Assembly (NCBI GenBank): GCA_950295325.1 | Contig: OX485808.1 | Location: 26,620,527 to 26,680,526, forward strand | Length of the DNA stretch: 60,000 bases | Reading direction: 5' to 3' | Origin: Polytrichum commune | Lineage: Eukaryota > Streptophyta > Polytrichopsida > Polytrichales > Polytrichaceae | Shown: one piece after another, positions 23,401 through 32,649 of the stretch | How positions within the stretch are numbered: the stretch's first letter is position 1 | Layout of the letters: each line of letters opens with the position of its first letter | Program-made: the position numbers and the translations under genes | The notes under the pieces: model-generated | The model's database searches: none | What the model was told of the DNA's origin: nothing | Seen by the model: only the letters and a program-made list of their open reading frames with translations

Positions 23401-23997
23401 TTGTCCAATTCAGAAGAGTGACCACTTACGCAACATACGAATCACAATCCTCCCTGCCAAATTGCAGAAACGGCAAGAAATGAGGTGCGAAGATGATTGG
23501 CCTCACCACAGGTTCTCGAATTCGGCGCCTTCAAGGCCAAGCCTTCCGACGTGCTCCCTGACTTTATTCACCGGGGTGCACTCCGTGTTGAAGGCCTCCA
23601 TCCAAGCGTTAGGGAAATAGGTGCGCCCTTTCACCATGCCATAACCGAAGAAGTTCGTGGCCTCGCAACAGGTGGCTCTTTCTTTTTGCGCGTGCGGAAG
23701 CGCGAAGAGTGCATGCGCATGGACTCGGATGCTGTCCAGAAGTTCAACCGGAATGCCGTGGTTCCGAACCTGAAAGAACCCCCACTCCCCGCACGCGCTG
23801 GCCACGGCTTTCGCCACGACGTCGTCCGGCTGGGTCATGTCCACAATGGGAATCTCCTTCGCCAAAGGCTGCTCCTCCCTGTTCGAGGGCAAGGGTTCCG
23901 ATGCAGTCACGAAATCCGACATCGTTTTCGTTTTCAGCAACCCCGAGTTGTCGATTATTTTTTGCGGATCACTCGCAGCCTGCACCATAGGACTCAT
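20420..23997 (-). CDS. 2-oxoglutarate/Fe(II)-dependent dioxygenase (DOXC, GA-oxidase-like), copy 1
   Basis: Exons 23997-23507, 22679-22349 and 20674-20420 give 358 residues, the usual length of plant soluble 2-OGDs. Such enzymes use O2 and 2-oxoglutarate to hydroxylate or desaturate small molecules in the cytosol. The N domain holds EWGFFQVRNHGIP and FFGYGMVKGRTYFPNAWMEAF, reminiscent of gibberellin oxidases; the substrate cannot be assigned. In the C domain NYYPPC is at 213-218, the iron ligands are His230-x-Asp232 and His286, and the 2-oxoglutarate pair is Arg296-x-Ser298. All are present, so it looks functional. Intron 1 is GT-AG. Intron 2 (22348-20675) starts GC, the only choice that keeps frame between GDGLQ and AWCNK. 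Introns 1 and 2 carry miniature elements that copy 2 at 47671-50121 lacks. Confidence 0.9.
21412..21552. repeat. Short imperfect foldback in dioxygenase copy 1, intron 2
   Basis: ATTTGCATAAGGTAG...GCCCGGCTACCCTCTTTGGGAA is mirrored by TTCCCAAGAGGGTTGCCGG...CTACCTTACAGAATGCAAAT. About 140 bp, imperfect arms; possibly a small MITE. Confidence 0.5.
21722..21922. mobile_element. 201-bp foldback MITE (AGAGTTATC family)
   Basis: Left arm TAGAGTTATCCATTAATTC..., right arm ...GAATTAATGGATAACTCTA. The arms are nearly perfect for about 93 bases each around a short loop near 21822. It lies in intron 2 of dioxygenase copy 1 and belongs to the same family as 26856-27196 and the two copies in PSAT introns. 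TA may be the target duplication. Confidence 0.8.
22648..22832. repeat. Two ~98-bp tandem repeats spanning an exon boundary
   Basis: The text att(g)cggatga...tcgatcac(a/g)cc(a/g)ct followed by ggtta gcaatggcgat-type sequence occurs at 22648-22735 and again at 22748-22832. The first unit covers the acceptor and first codons of exon 2 of the dioxygenase (minus strand); the second is a decayed copy of both, in the intron. Confidence 0.6.
22923..23181. mobile_element. Probable MITE with GTGCGAACAA ends
   Basis: Inverted ends GTGCGAACAA (22923-22932) and TTGTTCGCAC (23172-23181), with subterminal ggggg and ccccc motifs and an AT-rich interior. It lies in intron 1 of dioxygenase copy 1 and is absent from the shorter intron 1 of copy 2. 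No target duplication is clear. Confidence 0.5.
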
Positions 23998-24099
23998 AGT
24001 GTCCTGCAGCTAAGAAGTTCACAACAACTCTTCAATTCAAGTATAGTACCGCCAAATCACGATTAAATTCGATGCAGTGATAAAATGGTGAAGCACATT

Positions 24100-24800
24100 T
24101 GCGATGAGCTAGCAGAGGGAAAAAGATGTAAACGACAAGAACAATTGAAGGGGAAGCAGTACGACTAGAAACTTAGAGATTTTCGTTTAGTTGTTCTGTG
24201 CCTGTTAGCCTAGGGAAGCAAGATTCCAAGAAAAGTACAGCCAAATCATTACCAAATTGAAGGCAGTACGAAAATGGTGAAGCACAATGGAGCTGACAAA
24301 AGATGTAAAAAACAACAAGCGGTTATGATTAGGGTGAAGCGTCCCTCATTCACGCCTACGGAGGGTTGGCGTCGTCTCTGACGACGACGACGACAACAAC
24401 AACAATCGAAGGCGAAGCGGTAGGATCAAAGAGTCAATGAGATATGAGGAGAAATGTGAGATTGCTGTTTATTGTTCTGTTCCTTTGAGCCTAGGGAAGT
24501 AAGAATGGCGTACGAAGAGCGAAAATCAGCTACAAGAAGTTCACGACTCTTAAATTCAAGAAGAACAGTGTCGAAACGGTGACTCAAGATTCAAATACGA
24601 GCAAAGAGAAACTCATTTGCTAATTCTCTCATGACTTCAGCTTTCAGAGCCAGAATGACAGCGACAGCAGTATGATCGAAAAGTTGAAAGATATAGGACA
24701 AGGAATGAGATTGCTGCTCAGGAGTTCTGTCACTTTTGAGCCTAGGAAATGAAGAATAGCGTCACGGTACGAAGAGTGAATTGAAAAGATTGAGTCACAC
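24100..24800. repeat. Imperfect ~255-bp repeats upstream of dioxygenase copy 1
   Basis: The pattern gc(a/g)gta(c/g/t)gat...gaga(t)...tgttctgt...gagcctaggga appears near 24157, 24416 and 24667. The first ~180 bases upstream of the start codon are almost the same in copy 2 (50122-50300), after which the two loci diverge. Rest of 24000-25315: no gene seen. Confidence 0.45.
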
Positions 24801-25323
24801 AACCGTTACACATGCAAAACAGAAGGCGACAAAACAAAGTTAGCCGACAACAATAAGGTTATATAATCATCGGGTACCTACTTCTCGCAACAAGGGATCC
24901 TGAACGAGATAAAGCTGCAATTCATCAGACCTACAAAACACGCATGAATACGAATACAAGAATTCTTTAATCGCACAAGAAGATGCCCTTGTGAGCTACG
25001 TTTTGCTTGTACAGAATCTCTTACTAAAACTGCGAGGGACAAATTCAAGTAAAAGAAGACATATGAAATTGCTGCACCTAGCTAAGTGGTGCATCACCTT
25101 GTGGAAAGATTTGGAAGGAAATGTCTCACTCTAGTACTCCTAGCTTGACTACATAGATAAATTTCAGGCAGCAAAAGATCAGTAACGGAGACTTCCGATT
25201 CGTGGTAAAGGTTCAACTCCTCACATGCATTCTGAATTGAAGAGGATCACAATAACTTAATTGCACTTCAAGTAAACTTTTGACATTTTTTCAGAAACCT
25301 TATAGAGCAGACAGACCCATTTC

Positions 25324-26344
25324 CAATGTCCGGGGAGAACCGGTATTTAGTGTAATGGTGGCCGGTTGGTTTTGTGAAAAGTCTGATTGAATTGGGAAAG
25401 TGGAGGATGTGAAACCGGTGCTTTTAAAAAAAAACGGATTTTAACCGGCAACCATTTTGAGGAGGAGGATTTTTACCCAGATGAATTGTGAAATAGGCAG
25501 ATTTCATCCGGTTTGATTCATCTAGGGTTGGATATCATCTGATTATGAGGTTTAGGTTATGTGTTTGTTGTAGGCTTGTACGTAGCGATTTGGTGAATGG
25601 CGGATAGGCGAAGCTTTTGCTTCATTATTGCATTTCATTGTTGACGGCTAGCGTTTAGAATGTATTATGCGTGTGTCTATGAAAGTCTGAAAGATCTTCG
25701 TGGTGATCTTGAAAACGTATTAATGAAAGCCATAGCTTTATGGAGGAACTCTACAAAGTTTAGATGCTTGTTTTCACATCCACATAGATACCTTTCAGGG
25801 CGTTTTCCTCTTGAAGGTGAAGAGGATACTGCTGATTTTGACTCTAACAGTTGATGAATTTCATTTTTGTATATAGTAGGGTATGTTAGGTTATTCTTTT
25901 ATCATGATGTGGCCTCAAATCTAATATGAGGTTTTAAGACCTAGGTATGATAGAAGAGTAAATCCATGGCCATCAACCAGTTGATGGGTTATTTCAGGTT
26001 CAACTCATGCTAGGGATAAATTGTTGATCATTGTTGTTGTTTCTTGTATGTAATGAATTGTTGATCATTGTTGTTGGATGTTGATATCATTACATATTAT
26101 TGTTGTATGTTGATATGTTCTTTGAACGTTGTTGTTGAATGGTGTATATTGTTTGTAGATATACTTTTGCTACATTGGAAACTGGCTTACTTATCAGTGC
26201 CCAAGTTTTGGATGGTTGTCATTACAATGAAGAAGAAATTAGCCGGCACTTGAAAAAAATATAAGATATTGACCAGTCCAAATTAATGGCAACAAGTTTG
26301 CAACCGGTCAAATTCTGAAAAAACCAAAAATCTCCCGAACCCTG
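25324..26344. mobile_element. hAT-like element, 1021 bp, with 8-bp target duplication
   Basis: The ends CAATGTCCGGGGAGA (left) and CAGGGTTCGGGAGA (right, reversed) are imperfect inverted repeats. The direct repeat CCCATTTC (25316-25323; 26345-26352) flanks them. The interior holds repeated ttgttgatcattgttgttg text and a 64-codon frame at 25660-25854 without recognised motif. There is no transposase, so it is non-autonomous. An 8-bp duplication and CAGGG-like ends fit hAT. Confidence 0.6.
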
Positions 26345-26855
26345 CCCATTTCCGATATCCTCCCCAATCTTAATACATAGAGTCCCCTACAACCGTGAAG
26401 TTCAACACATCTAGCCGACTCATTCGGCGTGACAAATTTGGCACTTAAAATGGCACAAAATTGGGTTCCTTCACAAGGACACTAGTTGTATTCAAGTTTT
26501 CACCTCTTAATTATTGGAAGTAGGTCGACCTATGCTGTGAATATGGGTTGCGACAAAATCTTGCCTTTGAAAATTTATAATAATTTCAAAACTTGAAAAT
26601 GAATTGTGAATTTTTTATTTAACGTTGTGATATCAATTTCCAAACTACGAAATATCACCCCAATATCACGCATGTACCATGCACTTATGCGAAATTGCTT
26701 AAGTTAACGGAACTAGGTCTGTCCATTCTAATGTTACAAACTCAACAAAAACCCAAATCAATGAAGACCTTATAATGTTTACAGAACTTGTGAACATGTC
26801 ATCATGATGCTTGAAAACAACAATTCACCCGAATTTTACATATTTGGTCACATAA

Positions 26856-27196
26856 TAGAGTTATCCTTTAACTCAACCGGAGTTTTAGTAGGGAGTTGGT
26901 TGTTTCACATGCATAACTTTCCATGCTTGGTAAGTTGTGGGTGCATGCTTGGAGTCAATGTGGAGGTTTGAAACGAAGGACATTCCATATTGGTTCATTG
27001 GGTACCAAACTCATTTTGGCGTCTCTTGGCATGCTAAAATGAGTTTGGTACCCAATGAACTAATATGGAATGTCCTTCGTTCAAACCTCCACATTGACTC
27101 CAAGCATGCACTCACAACTTACCGAACATGGAAAGTTATGCATGCGAAACAACCAACTCCCTACTAAAACTCCGGTTGAGTTAAAGGATAACTCTA
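26856..27196. mobile_element. 341-bp near-perfect foldback MITE
   Basis: Two arms of about 160 bases, TAGAGTTATCCTTTAACTC... and ...GAGTTAAAGGATAACTCTA, meet at a loop near 27026 (ggcgtctcttggcatgc). Mismatches between the arms are few. It is the longest member of the family also seen at 11748, 16757 and 21722. Frames on both strands are shadows of the palindrome. Transcripts would form a long hairpin, a possible small-RNA source. Confidence 0.85.
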
Positions 27197-28062
27197 ATAA
27201 TGAGAGATTGTGTATTTCTACTAAGAGTCTACTGCTAAGAACATGCCTACAAATTTTAGCCGTTTTCCAAGTCATAGAAATACTACCCCAATCTAGATAT
27301 ACTAGCCCAATTTTTGACAACAAACATATCTTGACAACATTTGATATAGTCTCTCTTCAGATTTTCTTAGATTATATTCTTGATGAAAATTTGATGTTGG
27401 AATTAGCTTCAAATATCCCCGAATTAGTTTAGTGAGACACATTTGTAATGAATTGAACACAAACCTATGCAAGATATATACTACTGATCTACATGGATGA
27501 GAGGTACACTCGTGCCATGCAACAAACTTTTCTCATTTTGAAATTATGTGGGGCATTTTTTATGTGGGTCCATAGCATGACATTCTTACAAAAGACCTTG
27601 CATAATTTTGTGAAGGATTTCAAGAAAAAGAAGCCTACTTTGAAGGGCAATTTTGCATTTGACGAGCATTGAGGACTTCAATAACTTAATATAAAACAAA
27701 ACTTCTAAAAACCACATAAGAAAAGAAGAAGAAAATTGGAAACAACAAAAAGAACAACATGTATAGCACATGAGGCTTGCCACTCATGCTAGTGGATTGA
27801 TTTGATGATTGGTTGGAACTCTTTGTTTCTTAGATTATGAAGAAGAATGAAATTTATGGTTGAAATAATTATGTCAATGTGTAGGTAACGACTTTGCAAA
27901 ATGGTTTATGAGCTATCCAATAAGCTTCAATTATTTCTCATGGACATTATTGGTTCCACAAGAATTTTCTCTGATTGAGAATAAGTATCCACGATAGGTG
28001 TATATTATAGGTATTACAAACATATGTCTTGTTATTATAGATCAGTTAGTAGCGGCTAATCT
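27197..28062. other. Spacer, nothing recognised
   Basis: AT-rich DNA between the foldback and the complete orphan transposon. Frames such as 27586-27783 (minus) have no motifs. Confidence 0.45.
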
Positions 28063-28070
28063 GGTCTACT

Positions 28071-29570
28071 CACGGGGAGGTCACTCAATAGGATTTTTGT
28101 GTACCACATGCGGCGGAGGGGTATTTGTTTAGGGGCTATTTACGTCCAAGGCACGAATTAAAAGCTCCCTATAATTACATAATATTCTAAAATGGCCTAT
28201 TTTTTTGTACCCTACCATTACTTATAATGCCCATGTCATTGAAATTTTTTGTAGTCTATATTCCTTTTAATTAAAAAAACTGAATTTAAGAATGTATGCA
28301 ATGCAAAAGTGATGGGAAAAGCATGGCAACAAAAAAATATAAAAATTACGTACCATTGCAAAAACCAAATACAAAAACTTAAAGTGAAAATACAAAAAAA
28401 AGACTTAGGATGGAACACAACATGATTGAGTGTGTGTTTACAAACACAACAAGATTGTGTGTGTGTTCACAAACACAACACCCGCTCCATAAAAATTCTT
28501 TATTCAAAATCACTTTACATGCTAGTGAAGACCAAAGCCATATAGTGTGAAACACTTTAAGCTTGGTCATGAATCTTATATAGTTCGCTATGTCATAAAC
28601 TTGGACAGTTGCTCTAAATTATTCCTATCAAGAGTGTACACCTCATTTGTAGAATTGTAGCTCATGGTTACCGTAGATATAATGCAATCTACATCAATCC
28701 ATTTGCTATCCATGTGATCATACTTAAATTTGTTACGGCCTGGATATTTTCTATAATATTGCAACATTACTTCGATGTGGGGATTATTAGGATTTCTCCT
28801 CCCTGATTCCTCTGTTCGAGCAAGGAGGTCAACCGCTTGCCTAAGTACTCCAAATTGTTTCCCATTGCGCCGCCGCATAGCCTGCACCCTACCCACCCAC
28901 CATGAACTGGAATCTACTCCGTTCAATATGTTAGTAGCATTTCCAGCTTTAACATCAGTCATTGAACGTCCCATTTTTCGTTTGGCAGCGGATTTTATAG
29001 TTGACAATAGCATTGTTGTGCTCCGTTGGACAAAATGCACCCCACAATAAGATCCTATAGATAACAAACTTGATCCACATGAAGATCTTGCTTGGAGACA
29101 ATTATCATGGTTGTTGAAATGAATACTATGTTTAATTCTTGCTAATCTATCTTTGGATAGAAAAACATTACCATTGAGTTGCGAGACAAACGTTGACTTG
29201 TAAATAGAATGCCCATCAACTTCTACGGTTGGCAAAAATTTTCCAGTTCTCTGTACTGAGGCTTCCAATTTCATTCATTTTTGGGTGAATGATGAGTAAT
29301 TTTTCATCCATCCCTCGTGAGGCATGCGTACGAAATTGATTCTACTAAACATACATCCTAAGATCCTTATTTTCAGCCCCTATATTATTTTTACTAAAAG
29401 GAAATGGCCCATATTTTATACCTATCTATTTTACTTGTAATGGGCTTATGTACTTTTAATGGACCCTTCATTATTTGGAATTCTTTTATAATTTTTATGT
29501 CAAATGATTTTAATCCTCCCTATATTATGCCGCACGTCGTTTTTAAAATGCACTAAGTGACCTCCCCGTG
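28071..29570. mobile_element. Orphan-protein DNA transposon, copy 2, structurally complete (1500 bp)
   Basis: The termini are a perfect 15-base inverted repeat, CACGGGGAGGTCACT (28071-28085 and 29556-29570). An 8-bp direct repeat GGTCTACT flanks it (28063-28070 and 29571-29578), so it inserted as a DNA transposon. It carries one intact 228-codon frame (28588-29274, minus) and a duplicated gtgtgt(t)tcacaaacac motif just 3' of that frame. No DDE transposase is present, so it is either non-autonomous or mobilised by an unusual protein. Target size fits hAT or P-like elements; the CACGG end is not a textbook hAT end. Confidence 0.8.
28588..29274 (-). CDS. Orphan transposon protein with WVGRVQ and KYDH/KWIDVD motifs
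   Basis: One uninterrupted frame of 228 residues inside the 1500-bp element. The N half has CGVHFVQRSTTMLLSTIKSA, then a basic stretch (KRKMGRS). The C half has LNGVDSSSWWVGRVQAMRRR, VDLLARTEESGRR, and KYPGRNKFKYDHMDSKWIDV followed by a VYTLD motif and an acidic/hydrophobic end. The spacing of aromatic-rich strands suggests a small beta-rich reader or binding domain, but I recognise no known family, and there is no visible DDE triad, zinc finger or helicase motif. It is conserved in two other copies here (4477-4680 fragment; 58741-59293 frame-shifted), with conservation concentrated in the C half. Some copies may have further upstream exons. No function is assigned. Confidence 0.65.
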   Translation of the reverse strand: MKLEASVQRTGKFLPTVEVDGHSIYKSTFVSQLNGNVFLSKDRLARIKHSIHFNNHDNCLQARSSCGSSLLSIGSYCGVHFVQRSTTMLLSTIKSAAKRKMGRSMTDVKAGNATNILNGVDSSSWWVGRVQAMRRRNGKQFGVLRQAVDLLARTEESGRRNPNNPHIEVMLQYYRKYPGRNKFKYDHMDSKWIDVDCIISTVTMSYNSTNEVYTLDRNNLEQLSKFMT

Positions 29571-30155
29571 GGTCTACTTTATATATTGTAAGGGCCAAGT
29601 TCATTGCAATGAAATAGATATCAAGTTGTATCAAAATTTACCATTTTGGTTTCATAGGTGTGGACATGGGACTTCCCACCCCCCAATAAATATGAGCTTC
29701 TTGCCATAAATATGAACTTCACAAAATGGGGGGTCCTATGACCATGCCACATGTATGACATGAAATGCAGACCCTTTGGAGGATAGCCTAGAGGTTGAAT
29801 AGAAAGGTGTTGAACCTTATTGTGCAAATATGAGGAAGTAAGGAGAAAGTGCACATCACACACCCTAACATTACCCAGCCCAAAGGAGGTAAATGTTGTG
29901 CTGAAATCGAGGCATGGCAGTGGGTCAGCCCCTCGGGGGTCGGGTCCTGGTCTGCCTGCAGCAAAGCCTCTGCTGGCCTGGGCTGTAACGACATTGTGGC
30001 ACGTCAAGCTGCCCGTGCCCAACTTCACATTACATCACCTTCCATCATGGCATCCCCATGCCATGAGGACCATGTGGCCCATGGCCGACATCCACCCACC
30101 CAGCTAACCTAATCACCCTCGGGGACTGTGTTTTGGGTTTAGGGTTTGGAAGACC

Positions 30156-30265
30156 TCCATTCAGCCATGGTTGTTGAATCATTGTAACCTGCACACTCCG
30201 GATTTCTGCCTCCATCCAGCCATGGTTGCTGAATCATTGTAACCTGCACACTCCGGATTTCTGCC
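30156..30265 (+). repeat. 55-bp tandem duplication
   Basis: The units 30156-30210 and 30211-30265 differ at only two or three positions (tccat(t/c)cagccatggttg(t/c)tgaatc...). Recent duplication. Confidence 0.9.
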
Positions 30266-30525
30266 GCAATGGATTGTCTTGCATGAAGTGATGCGATTGC
30301 AACAATGAAGCGCTGAAGGGATCGTAACCATGCCTCTCATTGATCGTAACGTAGGCATTTAGCAAAGACTGTAGATTTTTGCCAAAATGGATTGTCTTCT
30401 ATGTAACAAGTTGTGCTGCCATTTGTAATGTTACTAAAGTTACTAATTGTAAATCCAACTTCGCATGGAAAATAAGTAGTCACAGCAAGCGTGCGAGGTG
30501 CTTCCCCGAAATGCCGCCCAGGATT

Positions 30526-30633
30526 AGGGCTACACTCCTCTTCGGCTTTGACTCCTTCGGAGTCGGAGAAGGCAATCCTAGGGCTACACTCCTCTTCGGC
30601 TTTCACTCCTTCGGAGTCAGAGAAGGCGATCCT
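30526..30633 (+). repeat. 54-bp in-frame tandem duplication
   Basis: Units 30526-30579 and 30580-30633 (agggctacactcctcttcgg...). On the minus strand, in the open frame 30337-30687, they encode the 18-residue unit IAFSDSEGVKAEEECSPR twice. Whether that frame is expressed is unknown. Confidence 0.85.
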
Positions 30634-30690
30634 GCGAATCTGATGTGCAACCTCTACAGGTGTGTACGAGCGATCCGCTTGACCCAACTT

Positions 30691-32260
30691 GTGAGCCCAA
30701 AATGGTGCTCACATGTGTTCTTAACTCTTCGAGACCATTAGAAGTTATGTTTTAATGTTTATTGATTATTTACAAAAATATAAAAAGAGTGAAGCTTGAA
30801 GGAAGTTAAGTTTTAAGCATTAGGCTTGTGTAGAGTGGATTGATTAGAAGATTAGTAGTGTGAGGAAGCTCCTTAGTTGGTGAGCGTAGTAGGTGGAGAA
30901 CCAAGGGTAGTTTCTTGAGTTAAATGTTTGAATTAGGATCTATGTTGTTCGTTTGAGGGACAAAGACTTAGAAGATAAGATGAGAGTCTACAAAGTAGGG
31001 GAGAATTACAAAAGATTTATCTTGAGCCTTGGGGGTGCTCACCTTACCCCCCCCTCTCAACTCACTATATAAGCCCTAATTCTTCCCTCTCTCTTCTTCT
31101 TTCTTTCGTGTTCCTTGGCACCCCACGTGTTATAAGTGTGGGTGTGTAGGAAGCAAGATAGGAGTATGTGTGTGTGCATGGTTTTAGGGTGAAGAGCCAA
31201 GACTAGTTAGCCTTTAAGTAGGCTTGACCTCTTGTTAGGAGTAGTGTAGTTTGGAAAAGTTTAGAGTTTAATTTATAGTCTTCAAATTGTAGTGTTTGGA
31301 TTTATATTATCCACACCTATAATTATTTAGACTTGCAAAGTTATGTTTGTGAAACATTGGAGCATTTAGTTTTATTGGACTTACAAAGTTACATTATTGA
31401 AGTAGGTGAGCTTGTGTGTATGTGGAGTAAAAGATAGGCACGTAGGTATGCGAGGTTATAAGGTGAAGAGTGAAGATCAATTAGTCTTGAAGATTAGCCT
31501 TACATTATTAGATGTGATTTAGACTCAAGGCATTCATGAACAAGTGCCTAGCTCTAGCATCTAGATCTTTAGTATTGGAATTATAATATTTGGATTTATA
31601 GTATTCACTCTTATAGTTTTTAGACTTATAATATTTAGACTTATAGTGTTGGATTTACATTGGATAGGAGCACTTGATGGTGGTTTAGTATTAGATGTGG
31701 TTTAGACTTAAGGCATTCATGAACAAGTGCCTAGCTCTAGCATCTAGATTTTTAGTATTGGAATTATAGTATTTGGATTTATAGTATTTACTCTTATAGT
31801 TTTTAGACTTATGATGTTTAAACTTAAAGTATTGGATTCATTAGGTAGGAAAGGGTGTGTGTAACTTTTGAATGTATTGGTGATTGACCATTGAGGTAAG
31901 TGTTTTTAAATACTCGCACTTTTTTTGTTGAAATAAATCAAGGGTACAATCAATGGAGAGGGTGGAGGACCCCCTAATGAAAGATGGTGAGACAAATGAA
32001 GCTAGGACAACGGGTGCAAGGGGGTAATTACGTGTTAGTTCAAAATTCCGCACTCGGACTAGGACGAAATCAAGGGTGAGGAACTTTGGGTGACACAACT
32101 CTGAGCTTGTTGGTTCGGAGGAAGATCAAGTTAACATCTCTTCTTCCTCTGCAAGTGGGTACGAGTGATCCACTTGACCCAACTCCGAGGTTGTTGGTTT
32201 GGAGGAGGATTAAGCTAACCTCTCTTCTTCGCACATTCAGAGGATGTCGAAGAATTGAAT
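30691..32260. repeat. LTR-like or retroelement-derived region with internal duplications
   Basis: It begins with a hairpin, GTGAGC...GCTCAC (30691-30712), and has a TATA motif at 31066-31072 followed by a pyrimidine-rich leader (ccctaattcttccctctc), a layout common in plant LTRs. It contains a 183-bp tandem duplication (31508-31690 and 31691-31846) and an 84-bp one (32096-32179 and 32180-32260). The phrase gtacgag(c/t)gatcc(g/a)cttgacccaact occurs both at 30665 and 32160. No gag-pol coding was seen, and LTR status is inferred. Confidence 0.4.
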
Positions 32261-32649
32261 GGTATAGGCAATCAATCATCCTCACTATATTTATTTGTGA
32301 TCTAGTATTCTAGTCTTTGAAGTAGAGTATTCTTTTATTTGAGGCGAATATTGAGGCGAAAAGTGAAACCTTCACTGCTCTCAGCCTCACTCCCTCATGC
32401 GTGGCGAGGATTTTAATTGGAAGCATCTTCTTTTTTCAGTTTTTGTCGTATTTTTGGGAGCGAAGATTCTTGCGGATCTGATATGAACTTATGTTCCCGT
32501 GAATGTAGTGCTCAAGCCAGCTTACCCGATTAAATGTTGGCGACGGTCTTCCGTGGTGCCGCAGTGAATGAAAAAATCGCTTAAGTGGAAGAAGGAAGGA
32601 AAGGAAGGAAAGGAAGAAAGGAGTCTGATTGGATTTGTTTTGTGTGGTG

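Larger units (their letters stand above)
29579..30690. other. Spacer with small tandem duplications
   Basis: GC-richer than its surroundings at 29880-30110, with opposing frames that look composition-driven. The only structures are the two short tandem duplications listed separately. A telomere-like gggtttagggttt lies near 30137. Confidence 0.4.

Noticed and set aside
26937-27432. Overlapping protein-like frames on both strands
   Set aside because: They follow from the palindromic MITE and change meaning across its loop.
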